The notes under the pieces: generated by a model
Seen by the model: only the letters and a program-made list of their open reading frames with translations
Databases searched by the model: none
Told to the model about the DNA's origin: nothing
In this document: piece after piece, positions 18,584 through 26,587 of the stretch
How positions within the stretch are numbered: position 1 is the stretch's first letter
How the letters are laid out: every line of letters starts with the position of its first letter
Program-made: the position numbers and the translations under genes
Assembly (NCBI GenBank): GCA_029866965.1
Contig: CP123444.1
Span: 723,501-787,500 of the forward strand
DNA: 64,000 nucleotides
Reading direction: 5' to 3'
Source: Flavobacteriaceae bacterium YJPT1-3
GTDB lineage: Bacteria > Bacteroidota > Bacteroidia > Flavobacteriales > Flavobacteriaceae

Positions 18584-19816
18584 CTAGTCTCTAAATTCTT
18601 CTTTCAGAATTCGGAATACTTCTTCTACGGTTTCTTCTTCTAAATCAGTACGCTTTACCAGATCCTCCACGTCGTGTTCCAGGATCCGTTTTGCGGTATC
18701 CAGACCGATCTTGGCAAACTCTGCAATGATCCAATCTTCAATCTCATCTGAGAACTCACGAAGTTCAACATCTTCTTCCACCCCTTCGCGGTAGACGTCA
18801 ATTTCATACCCGGTTAACTGTCCTGCCAGACGGATATTGTGACCCCCACGACCAATCGCCTTAGAAACCTCTTCCGGCTTCAGACTGACCTCTGCCGTTT
18901 TGTTTTCTTCATCCAGTTTCATGGAAGTGATCTTCGCCGGACTCAATGCACGCGTGATGAATAACTGGATGTTGTTGGTCCAGTTGATCACATCAATATT
19001 TTCATTACCCAGTTCGCGAACGATACTGTGGATACGCGATCCTTTCATCCCCACACAGGCTCCTACCGGATCGATACGATCATCGTAAGAATCAACGGCT
19101 ACTTTCGCCTTCTCTCCGGGGATACGTACTACTTTCTTCACGGTGATCAAACCGTCAAATACTTCAGGGATCTCCGCTTCAAACAACTTTTCAAGAAATA
19201 AGGGAGAGGTGCGTGACATGATAATGGCCGGCTTGTTCCCTCTTAATTCTACAGTTTCGATCACCCCACGAACACTCTCCCCTTTACGGAAGAAATCAGA
19301 TGGGATCTGGCGATCCTTGGGCATGATGATCTCATTGCCTTCGTCATCCAATAAAATGATGGCGCGATGACGGATGTGGTGCACTTCAGCATTGTACAAC
19401 TCCCCTTCCAGTTCTTTAAACTGTTTGAAGGTGTTGGTATTATCGTGTTCGTGGATCTTAGAGATCAGATTTTGTCTCAAAGCCAATATAGATCGACGAC
19501 CAAGATCAATAAGCTTAACTTCTTCCGACACATCTTCACCCACTTCAAAGTCAGGCTCGATTTTACGGGCAGCGGTCAATGAAATCTCAGAGTTATCGTC
19601 TTCCACTTCGCCATCGGCAACCACGGTTCGGTTTCTCCAGATCTCTAAATCCCCCTTATCCGGGTTGATAATGATGTCAAAGTTGTCATCACTACCAAAG
19701 CGCTTCTTAAGCGTAGCTCTAAACACTTCTTCTAAGATCGCCATTAAGGTGACCCGATCAATAAGTTTGTCATCTTTAAACTCCGAAAACGAATCGATCA
19801 ATGCTAAGTTTTCCAT
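18584..19816 (-). CDS. nusA: Transcription termination/antitermination factor NusA
   Basis: NusA binds RNA polymerase and nascent RNA and influences pausing, termination and antitermination. In 410 residues it has the N-terminal polymerase-binding domain (1-125), an S1 domain (about 130-200, including GESVRGVIETV) and two KH domains (about 225-345, including GACVGMKGSRIHSI and AIGRGGHNIRLA). A short acidic tail replaces the long C-terminal repeats seen in some proteobacteria. It is 8 bases from rimP in the conserved rimP-nusA-infB order. The terminator-like hairpin in the operon leader may be a target for its own activity. Confidence 0.96.
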   Translation of the reverse strand: MENLALIDSFSEFKDDKLIDRVTLMAILEEVFRATLKKRFGSDDNFDIIINPDKGDLEIWRNRTVVADGEVEDDNSEISLTAARKIEPDFEVGEDVSEEVKLIDLGRRSILALRQNLISKIHEHDNTNTFKQFKELEGELYNAEVHHIRHRAIILLDDEGNEIIMPKDRQIPSDFFRKGESVRGVIETVELRGNKPAIIMSRTSPLFLEKLFEAEIPEVFDGLITVKKVVRIPGEKAKVAVDSYDDRIDPVGACVGMKGSRIHSIVRELGNENIDVINWTNNIQLFITRALSPAKITSMKLDEENKTAEVSLKPEEVSKAIGRGGHNIRLAGQLTGYEIDVYREGVEEDVELREFSDEIEDWIIAEFAKIGLDTAKRILEHDVEDLVKRTDLEEETVEEVFRILKEEFRD

Positions 19817-19824
19817 AATCCTGA

Positions 19825-20292
19825 CTAATTAAATTTTATTTTGACCGTAGCTTTCGCTACCTCATCATATGTAATGCGTGCCTCCTTTTGCACAGTTATC
19901 TTTCCTTTACCGACGGGTTTGGGTTCTCGAGCTTTCCACTGCAACACAAAAGCGTCAGCCTCGGTTGCGATCAGCTCTCCTTCCAGCTTTTCGCCAGAAT
20001 TGGTCTTCACCTCCAGGGTCCGTCCTTTGTTCTTGGCGTACTGGCGTCTGTTGGTTAAAGGAGCAGTGGCTCCTGCCGACATCACCTCCAGAGAAAAATC
20101 TTCTTCTTCGCGATCCAGATTGTGCTCAATCTTCCGACTGAAAGCAATACAATCTTCTACGGTAACTCCCTGATCTCCATCCAGAACCACTTTGATCTCT
20201 TTTTGTTCAGAGATGTTAAGTTCAATAAGAAATAGATCCGGTCGCTCGGCTAAAGCCTCTTCCAGCAATTCCTTGACGCGCGCTTCGAACAT
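19825..20292 (-). CDS. rimP: Ribosome maturation factor RimP
   Basis: RimP assists maturation of the 30S ribosomal subunit. The 155 residues show the two-domain layout of the family: an N-terminal alpha/beta domain with GVTVEDCIAFSRKIEHNLD, and a C-terminal SH3-like domain that begins after SAGATAPLTNRRQYAKNKGR. It is the first gene of rimP-nusA-infB. The ATG at 20292 lies 12 bases beyond a strong hairpin in the leader. Confidence 0.94.
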   Translation of the reverse strand: MFEARVKELLEEALAERPDLFLIELNISEQKEIKVVLDGDQGVTVEDCIAFSRKIEHNLDREEEDFSLEVMSAGATAPLTNRRQYAKNKGRTLEVKTNSGEKLEGELIATEADAFVLQWKAREPKPVGKGKITVQKEARITYDEVAKATVKIKFN

Positions 20293-20301
20293 TTTTTGGT
20301 A

Positions 20302-20331
20302 TAAAAAGAGGGGACTCAGTGTCCCCTCTTT
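20302..20331 (-). terminator. Terminator-like hairpin in the rimP-nusA-infB leader
   Basis: A perfect 11-bp stem (20305-20315 with 20321-20331) and a 5-base loop are followed on the minus strand by TTTTTAT. This forms an intrinsic terminator for transcription heading into rimP. It sits between the likely promoter (20356-20363) and the ATG at 20292, so it could act as an attenuator. Confidence 0.8.
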
Positions 20332-20355
20332 GAATTAATTTCTTGTACGGTGGCG

Positions 20356-20388
20356 CAAATATAATACTTTTTTTGCTTTCCTGCCAAA
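20356..20388 (-). promoter_or_regulatory. Promoter of rimP-nusA-infB
   Basis: On the minus strand TTTG (20388-20385) is followed after 21 bases by TATATTTG (20363-20356), a good match to the Bacteroidetes promoter. The leader would be about 60 bases and includes the terminator-like hairpin. Confidence 0.7.
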
Positions 20389-20508
20389 AAGGAAATCAGA
20401 GAGGAACATAACCCGACAAGCTGACGAGAGGTCACATCACAGTGGTATCAAGTTTACAACAATTCAACACCGCTTTAACTTCTCGACTGCGCTCGAAGTG
20501 ACAAGGGG

Positions 20509-20735
20509 TGTCATCTCGATCTATTCGGCTGCCTGCCAAGAGGCAGGCGCTCAGGACAAGCTGACGAGAGATCAAATCACTGTGGAGAAGAGCGGCGATC
20601 GGGAATTTCTATCAACAAGAAAGGAATAACCCCAATGTCATCTCGATCCATTCGGCTGCCTGCCAAAAGGCAGTCGCTCAGGACAAGCTGACGAGAGATC
20701 ACATAATTGTTGAAAAAAGTGGCGCGTGATTTCCC
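20509..20735. repeat. Two tandem copies of a dispersed repeat, period 127 bp
   Basis: Copies begin at 20509 and 20636 with TGTCATCTCGAT. Each continues through a GGCTGCCTGCCAA..GGCAG core and GACAAGCTGACGAGAGATCA to a variable tail. The core can fold as a hairpin. A diverged version of the same unit recurs at 21419-21633. Confidence 0.85.
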
Positions 20736-20828
20736 CGTGACCTCCATACATCCGCCTTGACTTCTATACAATTCCGCTTCCGTGGAATCACTCAGCGATC
20801 AGACGGACACTCAGGCAACTACTGTTTG

Positions 20829-20869
20829 GTCACTGAGTACTGGTACTAAAGCACCAATGTATCGAAGCG
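20829..20869. repeat. Left copy of GGTCACTGAGT...GTATCGAAG repeat
   Basis: About 41 bases from GGTCACTGAGTACTGGT to ATGTATCGAAG. The centre can form a hairpin (ACTGGT..ACCAAT region). A close relative lies at 21661-21702, so the pair brackets the lipoprotein gene. Confidence 0.75.
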
Positions 20870-20945
20870 GCCGATTCAATAACAACAATACAATCCATTA
20901 TCGAATTCAAAATCTTATTTTTAGAAGATGAATACCTTCCATAGT

Positions 20946-21407
20946 ATGACTACTAAAAATTTAATATTCGCATTTATCGGTTACCTGCTTTTTATTTGTT
21001 CTAGTTGTTCTAGTGATGATCAAAAAGATTCAATACAAGAAACCTCATTATTAGGTACATGGTTAGTAGAAAGTTATGAGAACACCGATGACAATAGCAT
21101 AACGTCAAGACCTGCCGAGGAAACCTCAATTATTATAGTTATTTCGGAGAAGAATATTTCTGGAACTACTTCAAGCAATGAATTTGAATTTGATGAATAC
21201 TCTCTAATGAATTCAAATACCCTGATATTTGAAGATTTTTTAACCACAGAAGCTGGAGAAACAGAATGGGGGGAGAGATTTTACAACTCCATCAATGCCC
21301 AGCTAGAAGTCATTGAATCTGTTTATGAAATTCCATTTGAAGTAGATGGTAGTCAACTATCTTTTACTTTAGATAGTGGTTTAGTCATGAATCTTACAAG
21401 ACAATAA
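20946..21407 (+). CDS. Small lipoprotein, lipocalin-like
   Basis: A 153-residue predicted lipoprotein. The ATG at 20946 gives a clean signal peptide (MTTKNLIFAFIGYLLF) ending in a lipobox before a cysteine in ICSSCSS. An in-frame ATG at 20928 would add six residues. The mature part begins LLGTWLVESYE, a motif common in lipocalin-like outer-membrane lipoproteins of Bacteroidota, and ends in short beta-strand-like segments. Function is unknown. The gene is clearly more AT-rich than its neighbours and stands alone between two blocks of dispersed repeats, so it may have been acquired. Confidence 0.75.
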   Translation: MTTKNLIFAFIGYLLFICSSCSSDDQKDSIQETSLLGTWLVESYENTDDNSITSRPAEETSIIIVISEKNISGTTSSNEFEFDEYSLMNSNTLIFEDFLTTEAGETEWGERFYNSINAQLEVIESVYEIPFEVDGSQLSFTLDSGLVMNLTRQ

Positions 21408-21418
21408 TTACTTAAAGC

Positions 21419-21633
21419 GTTCATCTCGAGCGCCCTCCCGAGGTGGGCAGGCAATCGAGAGATCACATCACCGTGGAGAAGAGTGGCGATCGGGAACTTC
21501 CATTAACAAGAAGGGAATAATCCCAATGTCATCTCGAGCGCCCTCCCAAGGCGGGCAGGCAGTCGAGAGATCACATCACCGTGGAGAAGAGTGGCGATCG
21601 GGAACTTCCATTAACAAAAAGGGAATAATCCCA
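21419..21633. repeat. Two tandem copies of a dispersed repeat, period 108 bp
   Basis: Copies begin at about 21419 and 21527 with TCATCTCGAGCGCCCTCCC. They run through GGGCAGGCA.TCGAGAGATCACATCACCGTGGAGAAG to AAGGGAATAATCCCA. The downstream half matches the unit at 20509. The two copies are nearly identical to each other, pointing to recent duplication. Confidence 0.88.
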
Positions 21634-21650
21634 CGGTCCCGTGGGCCCAC
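21630..21650. repeat. Nested palindromes CCCACGG/CCGTGGG and GTGGGCCCAC
   Basis: A 7-bp inverted repeat (21630-21636 with 21639-21645) overlaps a perfect 10-bp palindrome (21641-21650) at the right end of the repeat block. Function is unknown. Confidence 0.6.
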
Positions 21651-21660
21651 TCTGTCTTTT

Positions 21661-21702
21661 CGGTCACTGAGTGCTGGTGCCTTAGCACCAGTGTATCGAA
21701 GT
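21661..21702. repeat. Right copy of GGTCACTGAGT...GTATCGAAG repeat
   Basis: This matches the element at 20829-20869 with a better hairpin: TGGTGCC..GGCACCA type pairing around the centre (CTGGTGCCTTAGCACCAG). It closes the repeat island on the right. Confidence 0.78.
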
Positions 21703-21710
21703 GACAAATA

Positions 21711-21735
21711 AAAAATCCCCTACCAAAGCAGGGGA
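21711..21735 (-). terminator. Terminator of tRNA-Gln
   Basis: A 6-bp stem (21716-21721 with 21730-21735) with an 8-base loop is followed on the minus strand by TTTTT, 17 bases past the tRNA 3' end. Confidence 0.75.
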
Positions 21736-21751
21736 CTTTATTTTAACCTTG

Positions 21752-21824
21752 TTGGCCCACTAGGGCTCGAACCTAGACTCTTCTGGACCAAAACCAGACG
21801 TGTTGCCAGTTACACCATGGGCCA
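21752..21824 (-). tRNA. tRNA-Gln (TTG)
   Basis: A 73-base cloverleaf on the minus strand. The 7-bp acceptor stem TGGCCCA/TGGGCCA has discriminator A. The anticodon stem TCTGG/CCAGA encloses loop TTTTGGT, giving anticodon TTG. The T arm is CTAGG-TTCGAGC-CCTAG. No CCA is encoded. A textbook promoter lies upstream and a terminator downstream. Confidence 0.96.
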
Positions 21825-21875
21825 ATTAATGGTCAATTTGCTATTCCCAGCACCAAAGTACCGGTCAAGCGGGTG

Positions 21876-21906
21876 CAAATTTAAAACAAAACTTTAGCTG
21901 TGCAAA
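21876..21906 (-). promoter_or_regulatory. Promoter of tRNA-Gln
   Basis: Minus-strand TTTG (21906-21903), exactly 19 bases, then TAAATTTG (21883-21876). This is a full match to the Bacteroidetes housekeeping promoter, about 50 bases before the tRNA. Confidence 0.85.
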
Positions 21907-22023
21907 CTTTCCTGTTTAAAAAAGCGAGTCAAAATAAAGAAGCACCCCTATCGTTCTTTAAAAAATTCATTCCCGATTACCTTAAGAGAATTAGTAAATT
22001 CGCCCAAGGAATAAACAGACATT

Positions 22024-25000
22024 ATGGATAACTTCAATTTTTCGAAGTGGAATAAAATACTGGGCTGGCTCGCTTTTGCCATTGCTTTACTTACCTATAG
22101 CCTGACGGTTGAGCCTACGGCCAGCTTCTGGGATGCCGGAGAATACATCTCCACCTCCTCCAAATTAGAGATCGGCCATCCCCCGGGAGCTCCGCTTTAT
22201 CAAATGATGGGTGCGTTCTTCTCCATCTTCGCCCCAGACAGTTCCTACATCGCTTTGGCGGTAAACTACATGTCTTGTCTGGCCAGTGCCTTTGCTGTTC
22301 TTTTTCTGTTTTGGTCCCTAAGCCTACTCCTCCGTCGCCTACTCCAGCGTAGCGATCAAAAATTAACCCCCGTTAAAGCGCAAGCCATTCTCGCCAGTGC
22401 ATTCATCGGCGCTGTGGCCTTTGCATTTACCGATAGCTTTTGGTTCAGTGCCGTAGAAGCAGAAGTATACGCCATGGCGATCTGTATCATGTCTATATTA
22501 TTCTATCTGGGCCTCCTCTGGGAACGCGATATGTTTAAAGCACGTGGTAACCGCTGGCTGATCCTGATCTCATTCATCGTCGGTCTTTCTTTCGGGGTCC
22601 ACTTTATGGGACTACTGACCATCCCGGCCATCGGATTTCTTTACTTTTTCAAGAATTACAAAACCGTCACCCTCAAAAATTTTCTGCTGGCCAACGTCAT
22701 TGTGGTCGCTGTTCTCATGTTTATCTTTAAAATGCTGCTGCCGGCAACGCTGTCCTTCTTTGGCTACCTGGAAGTGTTCTTTGTCAATTCCATCGGACTG
22801 CCGTTCAACAGCGGAACCATCATCGCCGGATTGCTCATTGTTGCCGCCTTTTATTATGCCTTGCGCTTGACGCGAAAGAAAAACTACCCCCAACTCAATA
22901 CGGTGGTACTCTGCATCCTGTTTATCCTGGTAGGTTTCTCCAGCTGGATGATGCTTCCCATCCGGGCCAATGCAGGTACCGTGATCAACGAAAATAACCC
23001 CAATAATGCCCGGGAACTGCTGGCCTACTACAACCGGGAGCAGTATCCAGAAACGCATCTGTTTTACGGGCCTCAATTTACAGAGATCTACGGCGGACTC
23101 GATCCTGAAAATCCCTATACCGATGCTAAACCCAAGTATGAAAAAGACGAGACTCTGGGCAAGTACGTGATCGTCAATGAGTGGAAGAATGCATCCCAAA
23201 ATACGGAAGACCGGCACAAAGCCTTCCTTCCTCGTATGTGGAGCACAGAACACAATGCCAACTACATGGACTTTACCGGTCCTTTAGATTTCAGGATCAA
23301 ACCGGAATACGCTTCTAATCAGGACCTACAGGAGATCGTCAACGAATTCCGATCGGACGTGGCCCTGGGCCGTGTGGATTATGAAGGCTATGATGCCTTT
23401 CTCAAGCGGGTTCGGGAATATATAATAGTCGATAAGCCTTCTGCCTGGTCCAACCTCAACTATATGTTCGAATTTCAGTTCGGCTATATGTTCTGGCGCT
23501 ACCTGATGTGGAATTATACCGGACGCCAGGATGACATTCAGGGGAAATACAATGATCTTCACGGAAATTGGCTCAGCGGGGTCGACTTTATCGATGAAGC
23601 CCGATTGGGAAGCCAGGAAAATCTGCCCAGCGATGTCAAAAACAACAAAGCGCGAAATACCTATTACTTTCTACCCTTCCTACTCGGACTCTTAGGACTG
23701 GTCTTTCAATTCAATCGGGACCGAAAGAATTTTTGGGTGCTGCTGGTCTTTTTCTTATTCACCGGATTGGCCCTTAAAGTGTACCTCAATGAACGCCCCT
23801 TCGAACCTCGGGAACGGGATTACGCCCTGGTGGGCTCCTTCTATGTGTTTGCCATGTGGATTGGTTTTGGCGTCTACGCGCTCTGGGACCTTCTCAGTGA
23901 ATTCATCAAGAAACAAAAGCTCAAGCTCAGTAGAAAAGTGCTTTTACCCATTGTCACTGTAGTCTGTTTGCTGGCGGTGCCCGTCTTACTCGCCTCACAG
24001 AACTGGGACGATCACGATCGCTCCGGACGTAAGACCGCACTTTCTATGGCTCGGAAATACCTGGACTCCGTAGACCAAAATGCCATACTATTCACCATCG
24101 GAGATAATGACACTTTTGCGCTGTGGTATGTGCAAGAAATTGAAGGCTACCGCACCGATGTACGGGTGGTGAATACCAGCCTGATCAATACGGACTGGTA
24201 TATGGATCAAATGAAAAGGCAGGCCTACGAGTCGGAGCCCGTCCCTTCTATGCTTTCCCATGCCAAGTACCGCTACGGAACCCGAGATGCCATTTGGTAT
24301 TTCCCCGTCACTCAGGACACCATGGATGTTAAAGACTGGTTACGCTGGATCGCCAGTGATGACCCCAGAACGCAGCAAGAATTGCAGAGCGGGACCATGG
24401 TACATACCTTCCCGACCAAGAACATTCGCATCCCTGTCGATAAGCAGGCGGTGCTGAATAATGCTATCGTACCCCAAGCCGACAGTATCGAAATCGTGGA
24501 TGAGATCGTCATTGAATTGACCGGAGATATCTTGTACAAAAACCGACTTCTGATGCTCGATATCGTAGGGAATAACGAATGGAAAAGACCCATTTACTTT
24601 ACCGGGGGAAGCTTTGGCGATGACGACTATCTCTGGATGAAAGATTACCTGCAGTTGGATGGCGTTTGCTATAAACTGGTCCCTATCCAGACTCCGGTCA
24701 ATCCCCGCAATCCTTACGAAATGGGACGGATTGATACGGACAAATTCTATACAATCGCTAAAAGCTGGTACTGGGGAAATAGCGGCGATCCGGATATCTA
24801 CCACGATACTGAAACCCGCACCAATTCGATCACCTATCGAGGCAATATGGCCCGTGCCATTGAAGCCCTGATCGAAGAAGGAGACTATGTGCGTGCCAAA
24901 GAGTTACTCGATCTGGCTATGGAGAAAATGCCGGTGGATCTGTTTGGGTTCTATACGCTATTGGAGCCCTACGTTAGTGGATACTATACCATTGGAGAAC

Positions 25001-25317
25001 CCGAGCGTGCCCGCCAGATCTGGCAGCAATTGGCTGAGAAATATCAGGAGAAATTGACCTATTACAGCGGCTGGAAAGAAACACAACAGTTTCAAAATGC
25101 CGAAGAGATCTATACCACCATTGAACGCTATCGCAGTTTGATTGATGTTTTGGCACAGAACAGAGATGAGGAATTGCTTCCTCAAGAGGCTGAAAAGTTC
25201 AATAACTACCTGACCCGATTCCCCTTTTTGTATGATGACGGTACTGAGGACGAGCCTTTACCCGATCTGCTTCAAGATAACAGCATCCCGGTACCCATAG
25301 ATTCGGCTCAAGAATAA
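22024..25317 (+). CDS. DUF2723 family large membrane protein
   Basis: A 1097-residue membrane protein of the DUF2723 family. The N-terminal half holds about a dozen hydrophobic helices and the motif SFWDAGEYI near residue 38, which resembles the acidic loop of membrane glycosyltransferases. Several more helices lie at about 545-660. The C-terminal part is soluble and ends in helical repeats (about 950-1060). Eukaryotic relatives (TMEM260) are protein O-mannosyltransferases. That makes a lipid-linked-sugar-dependent glycosyltransferase plausible here, but this is inference from the family. It is followed after 5 bases by a polysaccharide deacetylase and probably forms an operon with it. Confidence 0.88.
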   Translation: MDNFNFSKWNKILGWLAFAIALLTYSLTVEPTASFWDAGEYISTSSKLEIGHPPGAPLYQMMGAFFSIFAPDSSYIALAVNYMSCLASAFAVLFLFWSLSLLLRRLLQRSDQKLTPVKAQAILASAFIGAVAFAFTDSFWFSAVEAEVYAMAICIMSILFYLGLLWERDMFKARGNRWLILISFIVGLSFGVHFMGLLTIPAIGFLYFFKNYKTVTLKNFLLANVIVVAVLMFIFKMLLPATLSFFGYLEVFFVNSIGLPFNSGTIIAGLLIVAAFYYALRLTRKKNYPQLNTVVLCILFILVGFSSWMMLPIRANAGTVINENNPNNARELLAYYNREQYPETHLFYGPQFTEIYGGLDPENPYTDAKPKYEKDETLGKYVIVNEWKNASQNTEDRHKAFLPRMWSTEHNANYMDFTGPLDFRIKPEYASNQDLQEIVNEFRSDVALGRVDYEGYDAFLKRVREYIIVDKPSAWSNLNYMFEFQFGYMFWRYLMWNYTGRQDDIQGKYNDLHGNWLSGVDFIDEARLGSQENLPSDVKNNKARNTYYFLPFLLGLLGLVFQFNRDRKNFWVLLVFFLFTGLALKVYLNERPFEPRERDYALVGSFYVFAMWIGFGVYALWDLLSEFIKKQKLKLSRKVLLPIVTVVCLLAVPVLLASQNWDDHDRSGRKTALSMARKYLDSVDQNAILFTIGDNDTFALWYVQEIEGYRTDVRVVNTSLINTDWYMDQMKRQAYESEPVPSMLSHAKYRYGTRDAIWYFPVTQDTMDVKDWLRWIASDDPRTQQELQSGTMVHTFPTKNIRIPVDKQAVLNNAIVPQADSIEIVDEIVIELTGDILYKNRLLMLDIVGNNEWKRPIYFTGGSFGDDDYLWMKDYLQLDGVCYKLVPIQTPVNPRNPYEMGRIDTDKFYTIAKSWYWGNSGDPDIYHDTETRTNSITYRGNMARAIEALIEEGDYVRAKELLDLAMEKMPVDLFGFYTLLEPYVSGYYTIGEPERARQIWQQLAEKYQEKLTYYSGWKETQQFQNAEEIYTTIERYRSLIDVLAQNRDEELLPQEAEKFNNYLTRFPFLYDDGTEDEPLPDLLQDNSIPVPIDSAQE

Positions 25318-25322
25318 TCCAC

Positions 25323-26021
25323 ATGGGGGCATTTATTCCGTTACCGGTGCGTGTCCCCTTATGGATTCAATGGCTTTATCCCAGGTATATTTGGCACCTG
25401 CCTGCCAAAGAAAAGGTGGTCTATCTCACCTTTGACGACGGACCAATTCCGGAAGTTACTCCCTGGGTACTTGATCTGCTGGACACCTATGACGCACAGG
25501 CCACTTTCTTTTGTATCGGGGAAAACGTATTGAAGCATCCGGAGCTATTCCAAAGCCTGGAGGAACGCGGTCATGCGGTAGGTAATCATACCCAACACCA
25601 CCTTCACGGATGGAAGAGTACAGTGCAGGAATACGTTAAGGACGTGCAGGACGCTGATCGCGCTTTCGCGAAAGCGCTACAGCAGGGGGCGCCCAACACA
25701 CCCCAAGAGAACAATTCCGAAGGGAGCTATCGACTTTTCAGGCCACCCTATGGGAAGATCAAAAGAAAGCAAGCCCGAGCCCTGGAGAATCTGGGTTACC
25801 GGATCATCATGTATGAGGTCATCGCTAAGGACTGGGACGCCCGATTGAATGGCTATCAATGCACCGCTAATGTCCTGAAACACGTGCGTCCGGGAAGTCT
25901 GGTCGTTTTTCACGACAGTATAAAGGCTCAAAAAAATTTAAGGGACTGTTTGCCGCAAATACTCTCAGCAATGCAAAAACAGGGCTATCGCTTTAAACGT
26001 ATTCCTGTACTAAGCCAATAA
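25323..26021 (+). CDS. Polysaccharide deacetylase (NodB family)
   Basis: A 232-residue carbohydrate esterase of the NodB fold, which removes N- or O-acetyl groups from glycans such as peptidoglycan or exopolysaccharide. Motif 1 is TFDDGP (36-41), with the catalytic and metal-binding Asp pair. Motif 2 is HTQHH (His 89, His 93, metal ligands), motif 3 is FRPPYGK, and the later D/H region is ending in LVVFHDS. No signal peptide is obvious, but the N-terminus is moderately hydrophobic. An exact palindrome copy is embedded at 25662-25675 and codes AFAKA in a loop between motifs 2 and 3. The last 29 bases overlap the convergent thioredoxin-like gene. Confidence 0.93.
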   Translation: MGAFIPLPVRVPLWIQWLYPRYIWHLPAKEKVVYLTFDDGPIPEVTPWVLDLLDTYDAQATFFCIGENVLKHPELFQSLEERGHAVGNHTQHHLHGWKSTVQEYVKDVQDADRAFAKALQQGAPNTPQENNSEGSYRLFRPPYGKIKRKQARALENLGYRIIMYEVIAKDWDARLNGYQCTANVLKHVRPGSLVVFHDSIKAQKNLRDCLPQILSAMQKQGYRFKRIPVLSQ

Positions 26022-26289
26022 GGGTGTTGGCATCTTGCTCACCGCTTTGCCGCCATTTCATCTCTCCGTCTTTGTAGATCATAAGCGTAGGTAAGCCTTT
26101 GATCCGTAAGGCTTCCGCCAACTCACTATTCTTATCGATATCGATCTTAATGACCTTGGCTTTGTCGCCCAAAGCAGCAGCGACATCGCGCAGCACCGGA
26201 TGCATGGCTGTGGAAGGCTCACTCCATTCCGTATAAAAATCGAGTAAGACCGGAATATCCAGATCGATCAGCTCTCCAAATTTTGACAT
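25993..26289 (-). CDS. Thioredoxin-fold protein lacking both active-site cysteines
   Basis: A 98-residue single-domain thioredoxin fold. The usual active site WCGPC is replaced by WSEPS at 22-26, so both redox cysteines are serine (codons AGT and TCC) and the protein cannot perform thiol-disulfide exchange at this site. The rest of the fold is well kept, including the cis-proline segment KGLPTLMIYK and the C-terminal GLVQEY helix. It may be a chaperone-like or binding form. There is no cysteine elsewhere in the protein. It overlaps the convergent deacetylase gene by 29 bases and has a TACATTTG box upstream at 26310-26317. Confidence 0.88.
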   Translation of the reverse strand: MSKFGELIDLDIPVLLDFYTEWSEPSTAMHPVLRDVAAALGDKAKVIKIDIDKNSELAEALRIKGLPTLMIYKDGEMKWRQSGEQDANTLIGLVQEYV

Positions 26290-26309
26290 GGTTGCTCGAA
26301 GTATTTTTC

Positions 26310-26317
26310 CAAATGTA
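26310..26317 (-). promoter_or_regulatory. Promoter box of the thioredoxin-like gene
   Basis: Minus-strand TACATTTG matches TAnnTTTG and ends 20 bases before the ATG at 26289. Confidence 0.5.
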
Positions 26318-26587
26318 GTAAAAATACCAATGTAAGCTGCAGTTCTACTTGATACTCAGGTTTTCAGAAAAATAGTGAGCTTGATCGAACCGTAGCTCAG
26401 GGGTCTTGCGTATAATTTTCACTATAATCGTTGAGAATCAACAGCCTACTTGCCGCTAAGCCTCCGTATCGCACAGCCCACTCACCCTAGATTTATAAAA
26501 TAGGCGAAGACTGCCTAACTATGAACCTATTGAGCATGGAGGAAGACATCATGAGTATACCTACGCGCCTTCCGCAAAGAAAGATTT
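26318..26587. other. Gene-free stretch, nothing recognised
   Basis: About 270 bases between the thioredoxin-like promoter and the end of the next minus-strand gene. No tRNA, strong hairpin, repeat or credible reading frame was seen. Confidence 0.6.

Larger units (their letters stand above)
20400..20945. other. Gene-free repeat region left of the lipoprotein gene
   Basis: No credible gene is seen. The stretch holds a short hairpin repeat (about 20478-20504), two tandem copies of a 127-bp repeat (20509-20735), and one copy of a third repeat type at about 20829-20869. That last type recurs on the far side of the lipoprotein gene. Open frames here are translations of repeats. Confidence 0.75.

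Noticed and set aside
20577-20771. Small minus-strand open frame in the repeat block
   Set aside because: It lies fully within the dispersed repeat and has no recognisable protein features.
20400-21720. Insertion sequence or transposon
   Set aside because: No transposase fragment and no clear terminal inverted repeats or target duplication; only dispersed repeats are visible.
26318-26587. Hidden RNA gene in the gap after the thioredoxin-like gene
   Set aside because: No stable hairpin with a T-run, no tRNA-like arms, and no further promoter box was found.
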